From Bacillota bacterium (GTDB lineage: Bacteria > Bacillota > Clostridia > Christensenellales > Pumilibacteraceae): DNA of 43,175 bases. A program made the position numbers and the translations under genes. Below are positions 16,335 through 25,700 of this stretch, one piece after another (position 1 is the first letter of the stretch; the number at the start of each line of letters is the position of its first letter). The notes beneath the pieces were generated by a model. That model had not been told where the DNA came from. It saw nothing but the letters and a program-made list of their open reading frames with translations, and made no database searches. The stretch is taken from NCBI GenBank assembly GCA_009787385.1, contig WRGC01000012.1:1-43175 (forward strand), written 5' to 3'.

Positions 16335-17673
16335 TGACATCATCTCCTTGCGTATTTTGTTGTTGCGTTTGGCTTTGCGTACTCAAATCTCCATTGGCTA
16401 TTTTTTTGTCCCAATATTCTTCGTACTTGTCTATTGGAGCGTAATTTAAAGATACCATGTGAATGTCGCCATGTTCTATTGCTGGCTCATCTTCGTATGC
16501 TAGAATTTTGTTTATACTAAATACTCCTAGTTGGCTCATCTTGGTGTAGAATTCTGTACGACTCTTAATGTCGCCACGCATTTCGTTGTTGAGATTACCT
16601 TTGACACTGTACCCATCTAATAGATGTTTGTCTTGTAAGAGTTTGTAGCTGTACTCTTGTTCGTACTGTATTACTATTGGGTTGAGTGTGTCCACTACGA
16701 ATGATATTGCGTTTTGCTCATTGGCGTTGTAATTTTGGCTACCTGTTTGTAGCTTGAAAAGCGGTATACCAAAGAACCTTGCAATATCCTCTACATTCAT
16801 TTGCTTGGATTCTATAAACACCATATCCTTGGGCGGAATGTGAGGTATGCTTTGGTATGTCATTCCATTTTGTAGGACTGTTGGAATACCTGCGTTGACT
16901 GCACCTGCATGTTGGTCTTTCCATGACTTGCGTACTCTTTCTATCCCCTCTATCTTTCTTTTTCGTGTGGTTTCATTGTCCTTATCTTGGATAGACAAGT
17001 CTGCACTTACGGTAATTGCACCTGTGGGTCTTCCGCCATTGAGATAAAAGTTGCGTGAATATTCGTCCATAAGACTAGCTGTGTTGGTTATATTGGCGGC
17101 ATACGACAGTACACTTTGTCCCAACACGCCATCAAAGCACATGCCACGCAAGTGTATAATTTCGTACATTGCATGCTTGGTCTTGCACTCATTAGTTTTA
17201 CCTTTGTTGGTTGTGATTTGGTAGACTAGCGTACCATTTGTTTGTTTGAGTACTTGCACTGTACCGTTTTCTAGCCTTGTTATACTCTCTACTAACCCTG
17301 TACCATTATTGTATACAACCTTGGCATAAGCGTTGCCGTATACTAATCTGTCTAGTTCCATCAACTTGTGGAACTGTGATGCTGTTTGCATTGGATTGGG
17401 TGCTACGCTAAGCAAATACTTTATCCTTGCGTTGTATATATCTTTGGCTCGTTCTGCTGTCTTAGTAGACATTATAAAAAAAGGTAACTTTGAGATTGAA
17501 TTGGATAAAATATTGAGACAAGCGTACACATAAGACAATTTGAGTTGGGTAGACAATCCGCCTACTATGCCAATAGGTTCTCCACTCAAAAAAGCATCTG
17601 CGTGGAGATTGCTTGCTACTGCTTTGACTTTGGGTGTATATATTAAATTGGCTAGTTTGTTGATTATTCCCAT
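16315..17673 (-). CDS. Phage portal protein (HK97 type)
   Basis: The start at 17673 (MGIINKLANLIY) follows the large terminase stop by four bases; the GTG at 17706 would overlap it. The product, about 452 residues, has the usual portal features: LSYVYACLNILSNSISKLPF early, the LMELDRLVYGNAYAKVV segment, FIESKQMNVEDIARFFGIP, and the C-terminal region before a Gln/Asn-rich tail. Portals form the dodecameric vertex through which DNA is packed. Position after the large terminase is canonical. Confidence 0.92.
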   Translation of the reverse strand: MGIINKLANLIYTPKVKAVASNLHADAFLSGEPIGIVGGLSTQLKLSYVYACLNILSNSISKLPFFIMSTKTAERAKDIYNARIKYLLSVAPNPMQTASQFHKLMELDRLVYGNAYAKVVYNNGTGLVESITRLENGTVQVLKQTNGTLVYQITTNKGKTNECKTKHAMYEIIHLRGMCFDGVLGQSVLSYAANITNTASLMDEYSRNFYLNGGRPTGAITVSADLSIQDKDNETTRKRKIEGIERVRKSWKDQHAGAVNAGIPTVLQNGMTYQSIPHIPPKDMVFIESKQMNVEDIARFFGIPLFKLQTGSQNYNANEQNAISFVVDTLNPIVIQYEQEYSYKLLQDKHLLDGYSVKGNLNNEMRGDIKSRTEFYTKMSQLGVFSINKILAYEDEPAIEHGDIHMVSLNYAPIDKYEEYWDKKIANGDLSTQSQTQQQNTQGDDVNANTQQ

Positions 17674-17677
17674 TATG

Positions 17678-19703
17678 TTATCCGTAAAGTTGTGTAAATT
17701 CGTCACTCAAAATGAAGTCTAAGCTACTTGTGCTTGTGTCTTTTAGACTGTCTATCCTTGCTAGTGCGTTGACTATTGCTGCAACCAAGTCTATTCGTCT
17801 TGGACTATCTTTATGTTCTTTGTTTAAGAATATTAGATCACCCTTTTTTGTCATAAACTCATAGCAGTTTTGCAAGCACCACAATAGAAGCTTGTTGCCA
17901 TTCCATACAATTTGCTTGTCTATGATTGCTTTTTTGAGTCGTGTTGTTGGTATATGCTGTATTGTGGCTATTTGTTTTATTTCTAGACATTGTGTACTAT
18001 CAAAGCTTGCGTATGTGCCGTCTTGCATTTTTTGTATCATCAAGCCCGCTTGATACCCATCATAGCAAATTTCTACAATCTCTTGTTCTTTCTCTTTGGC
18101 TCGCTCTATCAAACCGTTGGCAACTACTCTATCATCAATGACTAGTGCATCTTCTTCGGGGATAATGGTACACCAACCTAGTTTTTCGTATTGGCGATAT
18201 GGCACTTTGTCACTGTGTTCTTTTTCTTTAACTACTGCTTCTAACAAGTATCCATGTGCGTCAATTGCAATGCGTCCATCATCTAGCAAGAATACATCAG
18301 CGTCAGCTGTCAAGTCCCTACGCAAAGAAAAATCTAAACCTACGATCTTTGGTCTACCGTGTGTCAACTTTTCAAAATCTTCTTGGGATACTTTACACTC
18401 TTTGCTATTTAAGCGTCGCAAAAGTTTGGCGTTTAGGAATGAGTTAGCGGCTCGCTCTTCCCACATGTTGGCGTTGAAAATTTTGAATCTCAATTGCTGT
18501 TGTAAATTCTCTGTTGCGTACGCTGCATCAAAGCGGCGTTTGACTGACTTAAACCAATTGTCTGCGTACTTGTATTGCCCTACATACCTAAACATAGGAT
18601 TTGCTTTTTGCCAAAGTGTAGTATCAAAGATGTCGTCACTCTCTTCCATCTCACGAATGATTGGCAAATAGTGTTCATTGGGGTTGTATGATAACTTGGC
18701 GTGCAATATAGACATAGCTTGGTCGTACTCTTTTTTGGCTGGATTAACTAAACTATCTTCACCTGCTGTTGTTATGATGACTAGCAATACTCCGCTTTTC
18801 TTACCCAAATTGGCTTCTACAATATCCGCTCTCTTCCCGCCATCTTTGTGACTAGACAACTCATCAATGATAACAACGCTTGGCTTTCCACCTTGCATAT
18901 TCTTGTCGTCTTTGGATTGTACAAATATCTTTCCACAATTGCGTTGACACTCTATATAAGTCCGCTTGTTCTCTATGAGTGGTCGCAAGCTAGGCGTTGC
19001 CTTGATTATCTTTTGGATAGGGTCTTTGAGTTGTTCGGCTTGAACTTTGTCTACTGCCATCAAATCTATCCATACATTGCGTGCAATGTTGCCACGGTGT
19101 GGTTCTTGTGGCGGGTAGATTTTGTCATACACAATGTGGTATATTGCCATAATGCTACAAGTTGTAGTTTTAGCATTGCCCTTGCCCTCTTGCTTGTAGA
19201 CTTTGGTATACTTGCGTTCACCATTGTCTTTGTAAACCCAACCATACAACATCCCAAAATCAAACATTTGATGTGGCAAAATTTTGTAGCAAGATTGTTT
19301 AAGCTTACCGTCATTTAGATCTAATGCAAAGGGACTGTCCGGGTCTACACAACTGTTGAAATGGATAAAGAACCGCTCTGCTCTGCTCTCGTCAAACACA
19401 AACGGAAATGCCTTTGTTCCTTGCCGTTTTAGGTCACGCAAGTGCTTTTTGGCTAGCAAATATTCGGCTTGGCAGTATTGCTTGCAAGTGCTTTTTGGCT
19501 AGCAAATATTCGGCTTGGCAGTATTGCTTGAATGATGGTTTACTTGCTTTTTCTACTGTGTCTACAATAAGTTGAGCGTATGCGTGTGTTGGAAACTTGG
19601 GATTGTACTTTAGACGACGTAGTGACAATTTCTTTGTCCGTAATTTGGCTGCATCACTATTGTTTTGACTCTCGCTCTCTGTTGGTTTTGCTACTCTTGC
19701 CAT
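17678..19703 (-). pseudogene. terL: Large terminase, split by a 46-bp tandem duplication
   Basis: The original gene starts at 19703 (MARVAKPTESESQ) and would read continuously into the 593-codon frame ending at 17678. A perfect tandem copy of 46 bases (19439-19484 and 19485-19530) shifts the frame, so the N-terminal 89 codons end early at 19434 and the rest begins in another frame. Removing one copy restores QYCQAEYLLAKKHLRDLKRQG. The C-terminal frame has the ATPase (GKGNAKTT, then VVIIDELSSHKDG as Walker B) and nuclease (VGLDFSLRRDLTADADVF) domains. Terminase cuts and pumps DNA into the prohead. A phase-variable slip or assembly error is possible. Confidence 0.88.
19439..19530. repeat. Perfect 46-bp tandem duplication inside terL
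   Basis: Units 19439-19484 and 19485-19530 are identical and directly adjacent. Each begins CAAG and ends CTTG. As 46 is not a multiple of three, the second unit disrupts the large terminase frame. Confidence 0.95.
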
Positions 19704-20095
19704 TGTTCTACTACATAATTCTTGTTCTCTATATCCACAATTTCTCTACCCAAAACACGCATATCACCTTGGGTATAATCGTACTCATCAGGCTTGTCTG
19801 CAATAGCGTAAGTACGGTTGTTGAATGCTAGGTAGGTTGGTAGTATACTCTTGTTGCCACTATCAAAGAGTTTTAGTAAACTAGGGTTGTAATTCATTAT
19901 AGCTACTATTTGAATGTTGCCAATTTCGTTGTACTCATAGCTAGTCTTTTCACTCATACTGCTGTCTCGTACAAATGCCCAAAGTAATCTTTGGCTACAC
20001 AAGTGTACTTTGACTCTACCACTAGGTGTGTCCTTATAGTAGTAAATGTCTACCTTTTTATCTTTTGGGTATTTTTTAGGTTGTGGTGCTGGCAT
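19691..20095 (-). CDS. Head-tail adaptor / head-closure-like protein
   Basis: The 134-residue protein lies between the head-tail connector and large terminase and overlaps the terL start by 13 bases, with little ribosome binding signal at terL, so coupling is likely. It has a basic, Lys- and Tyr-rich N-terminus and strand-type sequence (YAIADKPDEYDY, GREIVDIENKNYVVE) of the SPP1 gp16 / head-tail joining type. The family assignment is by position, size and pattern. Confidence 0.55.
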   Translation of the reverse strand: MPAPQPKKYPKDKKVDIYYYKDTPSGRVKVHLCSQRLLWAFVRDSSMSEKTSYEYNEIGNIQIVAIMNYNPSLLKLFDSGNKSILPTYLAFNNRTYAIADKPDEYDYTQGDMRVLGREIVDIENKNYVVEQWQE

Positions 20096-20284
20096 TTTCT
20101 AATTGCTCCAATCTTGCTGTTAGGTCATCTATCTTGGATGGTGTGTTATAAATTGTTGTTCGGTATTGCTTTGCATTGTCATAAATGCACTAGTCAAGTT
20201 TTCAAACTCTGTTACTAGACTTGCCATCCTATTGTTTAACCCATCAATTATAACCTCAAGTGTATCAACTCTACTTATTTGCAA
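20076..20284 (-). pseudogene. Small coiled-coil gene broken by a -1 shift
   Basis: A frame opening with TTG at 20284 encodes an amphipathic helix (VDTLEVIIDGLNNRMASLV) and stops at 20129-20131. The -1 frame continues with TPSKIDDLTARLEQLENAS to a stop at 20076-20078, overlapping the adaptor gene start. Both parts have the same coiled-coil character, so a one-base deletion near 20140-20155 probably split a gene of about 68 codons. An internal ATG at 20227 is an alternative start. Function unknown. Confidence 0.35.
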
Positions 20285-20604
20285 GTTGTAACAGTATCGT
20301 CATTGATATCTATCAAGGATTGAATATCATCAATGTCCATTAACTGCATCTGTTTCATCAAGCTTGTAAGCCTTTCATTGAATGTAGGATTGGTGACAAA
20401 ACCTGTGTCTATCTGCAAATACAGTCTTGCCCACATTTTAGCCAAAGGGGGAACTGGGGTAAGCTTATGCCACTTTACCCCAGTTGATTGGTAGGCAATA
20501 TCATCTATGCCATCAAGCAAGATAGCAATATCACTATCTAAGTCACTATCTCTCTTGATAGCTGTCAATGCCTCTTGGATTGTCAATATGTTTTGCTTTT
20601 CCAT
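20275..20604 (-). CDS. Phage head-tail connector protein
   Basis: The 109-residue, mostly helical protein starts MEKQNILTIQEALTAIKRD and has an acidic middle (DSDIAILLDGIDDIAYQ). It directly follows the major capsid gene, as for the gp6/gp15-type head-tail connectors of HK97 and SPP1. These form a ring under the portal. Size and position are typical. Confidence 0.7.
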   Translation of the reverse strand: MEKQNILTIQEALTAIKRDSDLDSDIAILLDGIDDIAYQSTGVKWHKLTPVPPLAKMWARLYLQIDTGFVTNPTFNERLTSLMKQMQLMDIDDIQSLIDINDDTVTTCK

Positions 20605-20633
20605 TTATTCAACCCGTGACAAATTGTCACACT

Positions 20634-21971
20634 TTATTTTAGCTCTGAGTCTTTAACTGCACTTCTTCCTGCTGACTTTGTTGCACCACTTGCTCCTAGT
20701 GTACGCTCATCTAGTGTTACAAAGCTTGCTAGTTCAAACTTGTCGCCGTGGCTTGTGTACTTGTCCTTGTAGAGTGGGCTACCGTTACAACGCATAATAA
20801 AGCGGAATGCAGTTTGAGCTGTATCAAAGTACACATGGATACTTGTTGCCATATCCAATCCACCTTTCTCAATGACTTGATACTCCGCCATGTTGGCTAG
20901 CAAGATATCGCCCTTTGTGCCTGTAGGTTTCATAAACTCACTGACTTCTACGGGCAAGCCTTTGAGTATTGCAAAAGGTTTACCGTCTACCATACCCGCT
21001 GGCATATAGACTATGTTGCCACCATCATCTGTCATATTGGCAAGCAAGCCCTCCATCTCTGGATTGATGTACCACTTTGCCCCTTGTCGCAATGATGGTA
21101 ACAAACTAGAATACATTTTGTTGATGTCGTCCAAAGTTATTGCCTTGTTGTCATCTTTTGGTTTTACGGCTACAATGTTCTTGTTGCTTGCGTCAAAGAT
21201 ACCCACAGGTTGTCCTGTGCCACTACCCTCCAATACTGCTAGGTCTAGCACAGTTGCTATTGCAGCTGGTGCCGCTTGTTGAATGTAACTTGTCATGGCA
21301 GTACTGTCACTCATCAACTCATCAGTTATAGCCACCATTGCGGTAACTTTTTTGAGTGACAATTCTAGGTTGCTTATCTTTGCTTTGGACAATGCTATTT
21401 GTCCTGCTTCATCTGTCCATGATGCGACAACTCCGCCATAAACAGCACTAATATCGCCAGTACCTGCGTCATTCTTGGTTGTATAACCCCTTTTACCTAG
21501 TGGTATAGATACCTTATTGCTATTGGCTGAAATAGTGATTTTGTTGGCATCACTATAAAACAAGCTCTTTTGCAAAATGACTTCATTGAGCTTTGGCAAA
21601 AAGTCTTGGTCTACTGCGTATCCACCATCGGCATCCACTGTGGTGCTATTGCCCGTTGCTGCGTTGACCAGTCTCTCGTCAATTCTGCCAGTAGTCCTTG
21701 CGTTGCGTACTGCCATAAAAAACTCACCCGCACTATCCCATTGGCTTGTGCTTACAACAGGTGTTGCTTGTAAATGTGTGCGTGCCTTTGCACCATTTAG
21801 TGCAACAACACTATCTAGTTCCGTCGTCAAACTCTTGATTTGGGCTGTTAACTCAACAAACTCTGCTTGTTGTTGCTCTGTCCTTTTGTTTACGGCTATG
21901 TTCATGAGCGTGTCGCCTTTCTCAGTAAGTTCTGTGATAGCTACTCTCAGGTCTCTTTCTTTTTTATTCAT
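20634..21971 (-). CDS. Major capsid protein, HK97 fold
   Basis: The 445-residue protein has an N-terminal coiled-coil scaffold region (about 1-60), a Ser/Thr-rich maturation segment, then the HK97-type shell domain starting near GGYAVDQDFLPKLNEVI. Motifs include VAITDELMSDS, VLEGSGTGQPVGIF and GDILLANMAEYQVIEKGG with an FRFIMRCNG segment. The first 100 or so residues are presumably removed by the protease encoded immediately upstream in transcription. Confidence 0.93.
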   Translation of the reverse strand: MNKKERDLRVAITELTEKGDTLMNIAVNKRTEQQQAEFVELTAQIKSLTTELDSVVALNGAKARTHLQATPVVSTSQWDSAGEFFMAVRNARTTGRIDERLVNAATGNSTTVDADGGYAVDQDFLPKLNEVILQKSLFYSDANKITISANSNKVSIPLGKRGYTTKNDAGTGDISAVYGGVVASWTDEAGQIALSKAKISNLELSLKKVTAMVAITDELMSDSTAMTSYIQQAAPAAIATVLDLAVLEGSGTGQPVGIFDASNKNIVAVKPKDDNKAITLDDINKMYSSLLPSLRQGAKWYINPEMEGLLANMTDDGGNIVYMPAGMVDGKPFAILKGLPVEVSEFMKPTGTKGDILLANMAEYQVIEKGGLDMATSIHVYFDTAQTAFRFIMRCNGSPLYKDKYTSHGDKFELASFVTLDERTLGASGATKSAGRSAVKDSELK

Positions 21972-21976
21972 ATGAT

Positions 21977-22714
21977 TTATACTCCAATGGTTTTTAATGT
22001 GTTTTTTGCTTTGAGATACTCAAAATCTGTGTTGTAGTCTTGTTGTATTAGTTTGATATTGTAATTCAGTTTTTCCGAATTATCTACTAGTTGAGCATAA
22101 ATAGCTTTGTGACTTGCTACCATGCTGGCAACTAAATCTTGTGGCAACTCAAATGGGATTTCATCTACAAATCCTAGTCTCTTGGCTTCTTTTGCGTCCA
22201 TCCATGTTTCATCCGCCATCATTTTGAGTATCTTATCGTGAGATAATCCAGTCTTTAACTCATAGGCGTTTGCCATAGCATCATCAATTGTTTCTAGCGT
22301 CTTAATGTCTTGTTTGAGCTGTTGCTTGTTGCCTGCTGTCCATGCTACACTTGAACAATGTATCATCACAACACTACTTGCCATCATGCGTACCTTATTA
22401 CATGCCACCATTGGCAAAGTTGCCGCACTTGCGACAATCCCCTCAACTACGGCTGTGGTATTGCCTTTGTAATCCATCAATGCATTATACATTGCAACTC
22501 CCGCAAAGATATTTCCACCACGGGAATTGATGTGTACTGTGAGATTCTTGCCTGCATTATCTTGCAACAATTGTTTGAACTCATTGGGTGAAGTGCTTTC
22601 AACACCAAAATAATCATACAACTCTTTTTCGTTGTCTGCCACAATATCACCACTGATATAAATGTCAATCTCTTGTTCATCTATAGCTATGTTTAGAAAA
22701 TTAAATTTTTTCAT
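21977..22714 (-). CDS. ClpP-like prohead maturation protease
   Basis: The 245-residue ClpP/S14-type protease has LTVHINSRGGNIFAGVAMYN, the catalytic Ser in GIVASAATLP, and the catalytic His in VVMIHCSSVAW, with a downstream Asp in ETWMDAKEAKRLGFVDEI. Such enzymes cut the scaffold part from capsid subunits. The gene is five bases upstream of the capsid gene. Length fits phage ClpP proteases. Confidence 0.92.
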   Translation of the reverse strand: MKKFNFLNIAIDEQEIDIYISGDIVADNEKELYDYFGVESTSPNEFKQLLQDNAGKNLTVHINSRGGNIFAGVAMYNALMDYKGNTTAVVEGIVASAATLPMVACNKVRMMASSVVMIHCSSVAWTAGNKQQLKQDIKTLETIDDAMANAYELKTGLSHDKILKMMADETWMDAKEAKRLGFVDEIPFELPQDLVASMVASHKAIYAQLVDNSEKLNYNIKLIQQDYNTDFEYLKAKNTLKTIGV

Positions 22715-22716
22715 GC

Positions 22717-23226
22717 TTATTTCTCATCTATTACTTCAATCATTACCTTTTGAGCTTGTGCTTGAGCGTCTGCACTCCATCCTTTTAGTACTTGAATACT
22801 TTTGCCAATAAAAAATGTACCTCGCACTCTACTTTTGGCTGTTCCTTTGAGTTTTCTCCGTACGCCTTTTTTGCTAGTGCTATACCTACTTCCAATGTCC
22901 CAGCCCAAATTGAGTGAATTGGCAATGACTGCGTATGGTGTGCCACTGGGAAAGTTGCGGGTTGGCTTATTTGTGTAACCATCATAATAGATACGATAAC
23001 CATACTTGCCAGTAACTGCCACACTCAATTTTTCCTTTTTTAGACTTGCTTGCAAGTTACCTGTTTCACCCTTTGGCGTGTTAGCTTTGAGTGTTTGGTA
23101 GGCTTGCTTTGCTCTCTCATCTATGACTTTGTTAATAACTTGTTGGGCATTTTTCTGCAAGTTTTTTTCTATGTTGTTTATCCAACTGAACAAACCTTTG
23201 ACAAGTCCATCTTCTTTTTGTGCCAT
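22717..23226 (-). CDS. HK97 gp10-like head-tail joining protein
   Basis: The start is the ATG at 23226 rather than the upstream TTG. The 169-residue basic protein has the gp10-type pattern: an N-terminal helix (IEKNLQKNAQQVINKVI), TPKGETGNLQASL, YGYRIYYDGYT, and a C-terminal strand-helix (KGTFF-like RGTFFIGKSIQVLKG). Such proteins form the neck or tail-completion ring. In most phages it follows the adaptor; here it precedes the protease and capsid. Confidence 0.75.
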   Translation of the reverse strand: MAQKEDGLVKGLFSWINNIEKNLQKNAQQVINKVIDERAKQAYQTLKANTPKGETGNLQASLKKEKLSVAVTGKYGYRIYYDGYTNKPTRNFPSGTPYAVIANSLNLGWDIGSRYSTSKKGVRRKLKGTAKSRVRGTFFIGKSIQVLKGWSADAQAQAQKVMIEVIDEK

Positions 23227-23238
23227 ACTACTTACCAA

Positions 23239-23520
23239 CTAGTGTAAAAATTTTGAGTGTCGCAAGTTATTTATTGTCCGCTCTGCTTGCTTTGTATTTG
23301 TGTTGTTGCCATTATACAAATCCTTGTTGTTCATGTGACGGTTAAATGCTTTTACTTTGGTGTCTAGCATTGCCATCAATACTTCAAGACTACAATCTAA
23401 ATACTCCCAACCTATCTCCATGTTGCTCATAGCACAAAGTAGATCTATTGTGTAACTGTCATAGTTGTTAGTTGCTATACTATCGTTTGTGCTGTTGTGG
23501 TGTGAACAGAGCCGCTTGGC
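23239..23520 (-). CDS. Tail chaperone extension, probable -1 frameshift partner
   Basis: A frame in the -1 register relative to the tail chaperone is open from just after a stop near 23520 to 23239. Its C-terminal 63 codons (MSNMEIGWEYLDCS ... AFNRHMNNKD) have an ATG at 23430 but no ribosome binding site. The arrangement matches the lambda G/GT type chaperones, where a minor -1 slip near the end of the first gene adds an extension. A 7-bp hairpin (CAGAGCC / GGCTCTG) lies in the overlap. I see no textbook slippery heptamer, so independent or coupled initiation is an alternative. Confidence 0.5.
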   Translation of the reverse strand, partial: AKRLCSHHNSTNDSIATNNYDSYTIDLLCAMSNMEIGWEYLDCSLEVLMAMLDTKVKAFNRHMNNKDLYNGNNTNTKQAERTINNLRHSKFLH

Positions 23521-24029
23521 TCTGTACTTGTTTCACCTCCAATTTTTGTAGTTTTACCACTTGGATAGATTGAATTCAAAAAGCTTTGCAACTGCTCAAA
23601 CTCTCGTCCTTGACAAAACCAACTTAAATCTATGTTGTCTATGATATCGTCCTTGCTTTGTGGGTTCTTATAATTAGCTGAGATTACACAAGCTACAAAA
23701 GCATCCATCAAAAAGTTTTGTCTCTCTGTTGTGATGATAGACATATCGTAGTACGCACCGTGATTGTTGCTCGCATCTTGCAAAAGCTTTTCAACTGTTT
23801 GGGTGTAAGCCACTTTTTGCTCAACACTCAATTGTTCAAATTGCTCTTGTGTAAACTCTTCAAACTCTTGTACTGCGTTCAGCTCTTTCATTTTTTGAAA
23901 GGTGTCAATTGTGTTTTGGTTGTACTTGACTAGGTCACTCAACAACTCTCTACCGTACAAGTTGCGATACACAACAACCGTGCGTGCGTTGCCTGACAGT
24001 GTAAATTGTCCTATTTTAATTTGTTGCAT
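23475..24029 (-). CDS. Tail assembly chaperone (gpG-like)
   Basis: The 184-residue acidic protein starts MQQIKIGQFTLSGNARTVVVYRNLYG, typical of chaperones encoded just after the tail tube gene. A long acidic helix region rich in Glu and Gln follows, then a flexible Thr/Ser tail. It should bind the tape measure during tail assembly. Normally the tape measure gene is next; here the head genes intervene. Confidence 0.7.
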   Translation of the reverse strand: MQQIKIGQFTLSGNARTVVVYRNLYGRELLSDLVKYNQNTIDTFQKMKELNAVQEFEEFTQEQFEQLSVEQKVAYTQTVEKLLQDASNNHGAYYDMSIITTERQNFLMDAFVACVISANYKNPQSKDDIIDNIDLSWFCQGREFEQLQSFLNSIYPSGKTTKIGGETSTEPSGSVHTTTAQTIV

Positions 24030-24032
24030 AAT

Positions 24033-24683
24033 CTACTCTGCCTTTTTACTGTTTTGTGGTTGTTCTGTTGGTTGATTCACACTAGCACCGCTTGTATCTA
24101 AATTTGGCATTTCAATAGTATCTTTGTTGGCATCAAACAACGCCTTGTCTTTTTCACTATTAAGTATCTTGATAAATGCCTTTTTGCCATCTTCGTAATG
24201 CCATATATTGACATCTACTTCTATTGGAAACTCCCTAATAGTTTTGCCATCACTTGACTTTGTCTCAATATTTGGAATACCTTTGACTGACACCTTGTAC
24301 ATGATAGTCTTATCAGTAGTTGAGTTACCAACACTGTCAGTAACTTTCTCATCAAAGCTCATACTAAAATATTTAACAGCATCATCTAGTCCAAAGTCCA
24401 CACCCTTGCCCTCTTCAATATTGAGATTGAGTAGCTCTGCCCACTCATGCGGACGGATATTTTGCAGCGTAATTGTGCCACTACCGCTAATAGGTTCTTT
24501 TAGACTAAAATATGCAATGTCATCATCCGCACCAAAGTTGGTTGTCTCTTGTGTAAAAGATATGCTAGTGCTAATCAAGCCTGTCCATTCCTTAGCTTCA
24601 CCCACATAGGTGTTGGTTGTAGGGTCTATTGCTCTTGTTATTAGGCGTTTATTGCCTTGTGTAATGTATTTTTCTGTTGCCAT
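24033..24683 (-). CDS. Major tail tube protein (phi13/TP901-1 type)
   Basis: The start is the ATG at 24683, seven bases after AAGGAGAA, rather than the upstream ATG at 24779. The 216-residue protein has the tube pattern: ITRAIDPTTNTYVGEAKEWTGL, an acidic SGSGTITL core, and a C-terminal Pro/Gln-rich tail after the strand segment FPIEVDVNIWHYEDGKKAF. It forms the tail's inner tube. It is 3 bases upstream of the chaperone. Confidence 0.8.
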   Translation of the reverse strand: MATEKYITQGNKRLITRAIDPTTNTYVGEAKEWTGLISTSISFTQETTNFGADDDIAYFSLKEPISGSGTITLQNIRPHEWAELLNLNIEEGKGVDFGLDDAVKYFSMSFDEKVTDSVGNSTTDKTIMYKVSVKGIPNIETKSSDGKTIREFPIEVDVNIWHYEDGKKAFIKILNSEKDKALFDANKDTIEMPNLDTSGASVNQPTEQPQNSKKAE

Positions 24684-24775
24684 TTTATTGTTCTCCTTGT
24701 AAATTTGTTGTAATTTATTGGTTTTAGTTTTATCTGTTTTATCTTTATTGATTTTAAAGTAATGCTTTGTGGTCA

Positions 24776-25696
24776 TCATGCCACTATATATATGGGAGCA
24801 GCAGTATCAGTGTAACAATGCAATCCACCAGTCCACAACTCAAAAAGCTCCAATGTGCCATCTTTATGTGTTACAATGACAAAATGCCTTCCTACAACAT
24901 CATACCATCCTATCTCTACCTTTATCCAGTTCTCTATATTAATACCTGGTTGATTGCCACTAATTAAATTATCCCTACAAATTCTAAATATACCTGTTAT
25001 ATTCCACAAATTGTATACAAACAATGGTGTGTTGCCATTGATATAATCTAGCAAATTGACAAACCCACCGTTTTGTGGCAAGCTGTTTACTCTCTGCCCA
25101 CTTTGATTCGTTCCGTTTTTACCATCTTGACCCTTTTCACCTTGTCCTGCTACGCTATAACTGTGACTTGCGGGTATTTCATTACTCTCAAATTGTATTG
25201 TAGTCCTTGTCCATAAATATTGTCCTTGTGACACACTCGGTATGGTTTGTTCCCATGTTCCTGTTGGTGGTGTAGTCCCGTCACTCCCTACTTGATACCA
25301 AACACTAGTATCCAATATCCCAGCACCCCTTGGTATCACAAAGTCAAGTACTGCTGAAGTATTGTCGCCACTATTGGATACTAATGCATTACTCCCAGCT
25401 TGTCCCGTTGCCGTTGTTCCCACTTGTATGGTCGCCGCCATCCCATCTTTACCATCATACCCCGGTTCGCCTTGTGGCAAGCCAAACTCTAAATGCTTGC
25501 CACCCTGTTCATTATTAGACACTGTTACACTTACTTGTGTACTTGCTGTTGCATTGACTGTCATTTCATCAACTGCGTTTTCAGTATCTATAACAGTCTC
25601 CACAATTTCATTCATGTCTTGGAATGTAGGATTTTGCCAATCGCCATTTTGATTGCCAAAGCGTTTGCCTGCTTTAAATTCGTCTTTGAGTGCCAT
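24776..25696 (-). CDS. Collagen-like phage fibre protein
   Basis: The 306-residue protein has an N-terminal attachment-type region (about 1-70), then Gly-X-Y tracts (GLPQGEPGYDGKDG and GQGEKGQDGKNG), strand-rich spacers, and a C-terminal Trp/Tyr-rich head (about 230-306). It is likely a receptor-binding or decoration fibre. It lies in the unusual fibre group upstream of the tail tube gene. Confidence 0.7.
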   Translation of the reverse strand: MALKDEFKAGKRFGNQNGDWQNPTFQDMNEIVETVIDTENAVDEMTVNATASTQVSVTVSNNEQGGKHLEFGLPQGEPGYDGKDGMAATIQVGTTATGQAGSNALVSNSGDNTSAVLDFVIPRGAGILDTSVWYQVGSDGTTPPTGTWEQTIPSVSQGQYLWTRTTIQFESNEIPASHSYSVAGQGEKGQDGKNGTNQSGQRVNSLPQNGGFVNLLDYINGNTPLFVYNLWNITGIFRICRDNLISGNQPGINIENWIKVEIGWYDVVGRHFVIVTHKDGTLELFELWTGGLHCYTDTAAPIYIVA

Positions 25697-25700
25697 TACT

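Noticed and set aside
18096-18671. 191-codon plus-strand open frame opposite terL
   Set aside because: Opposite a clear terminase with conserved motifs; no ribosome binding site, and composition fits an antisense shadow.
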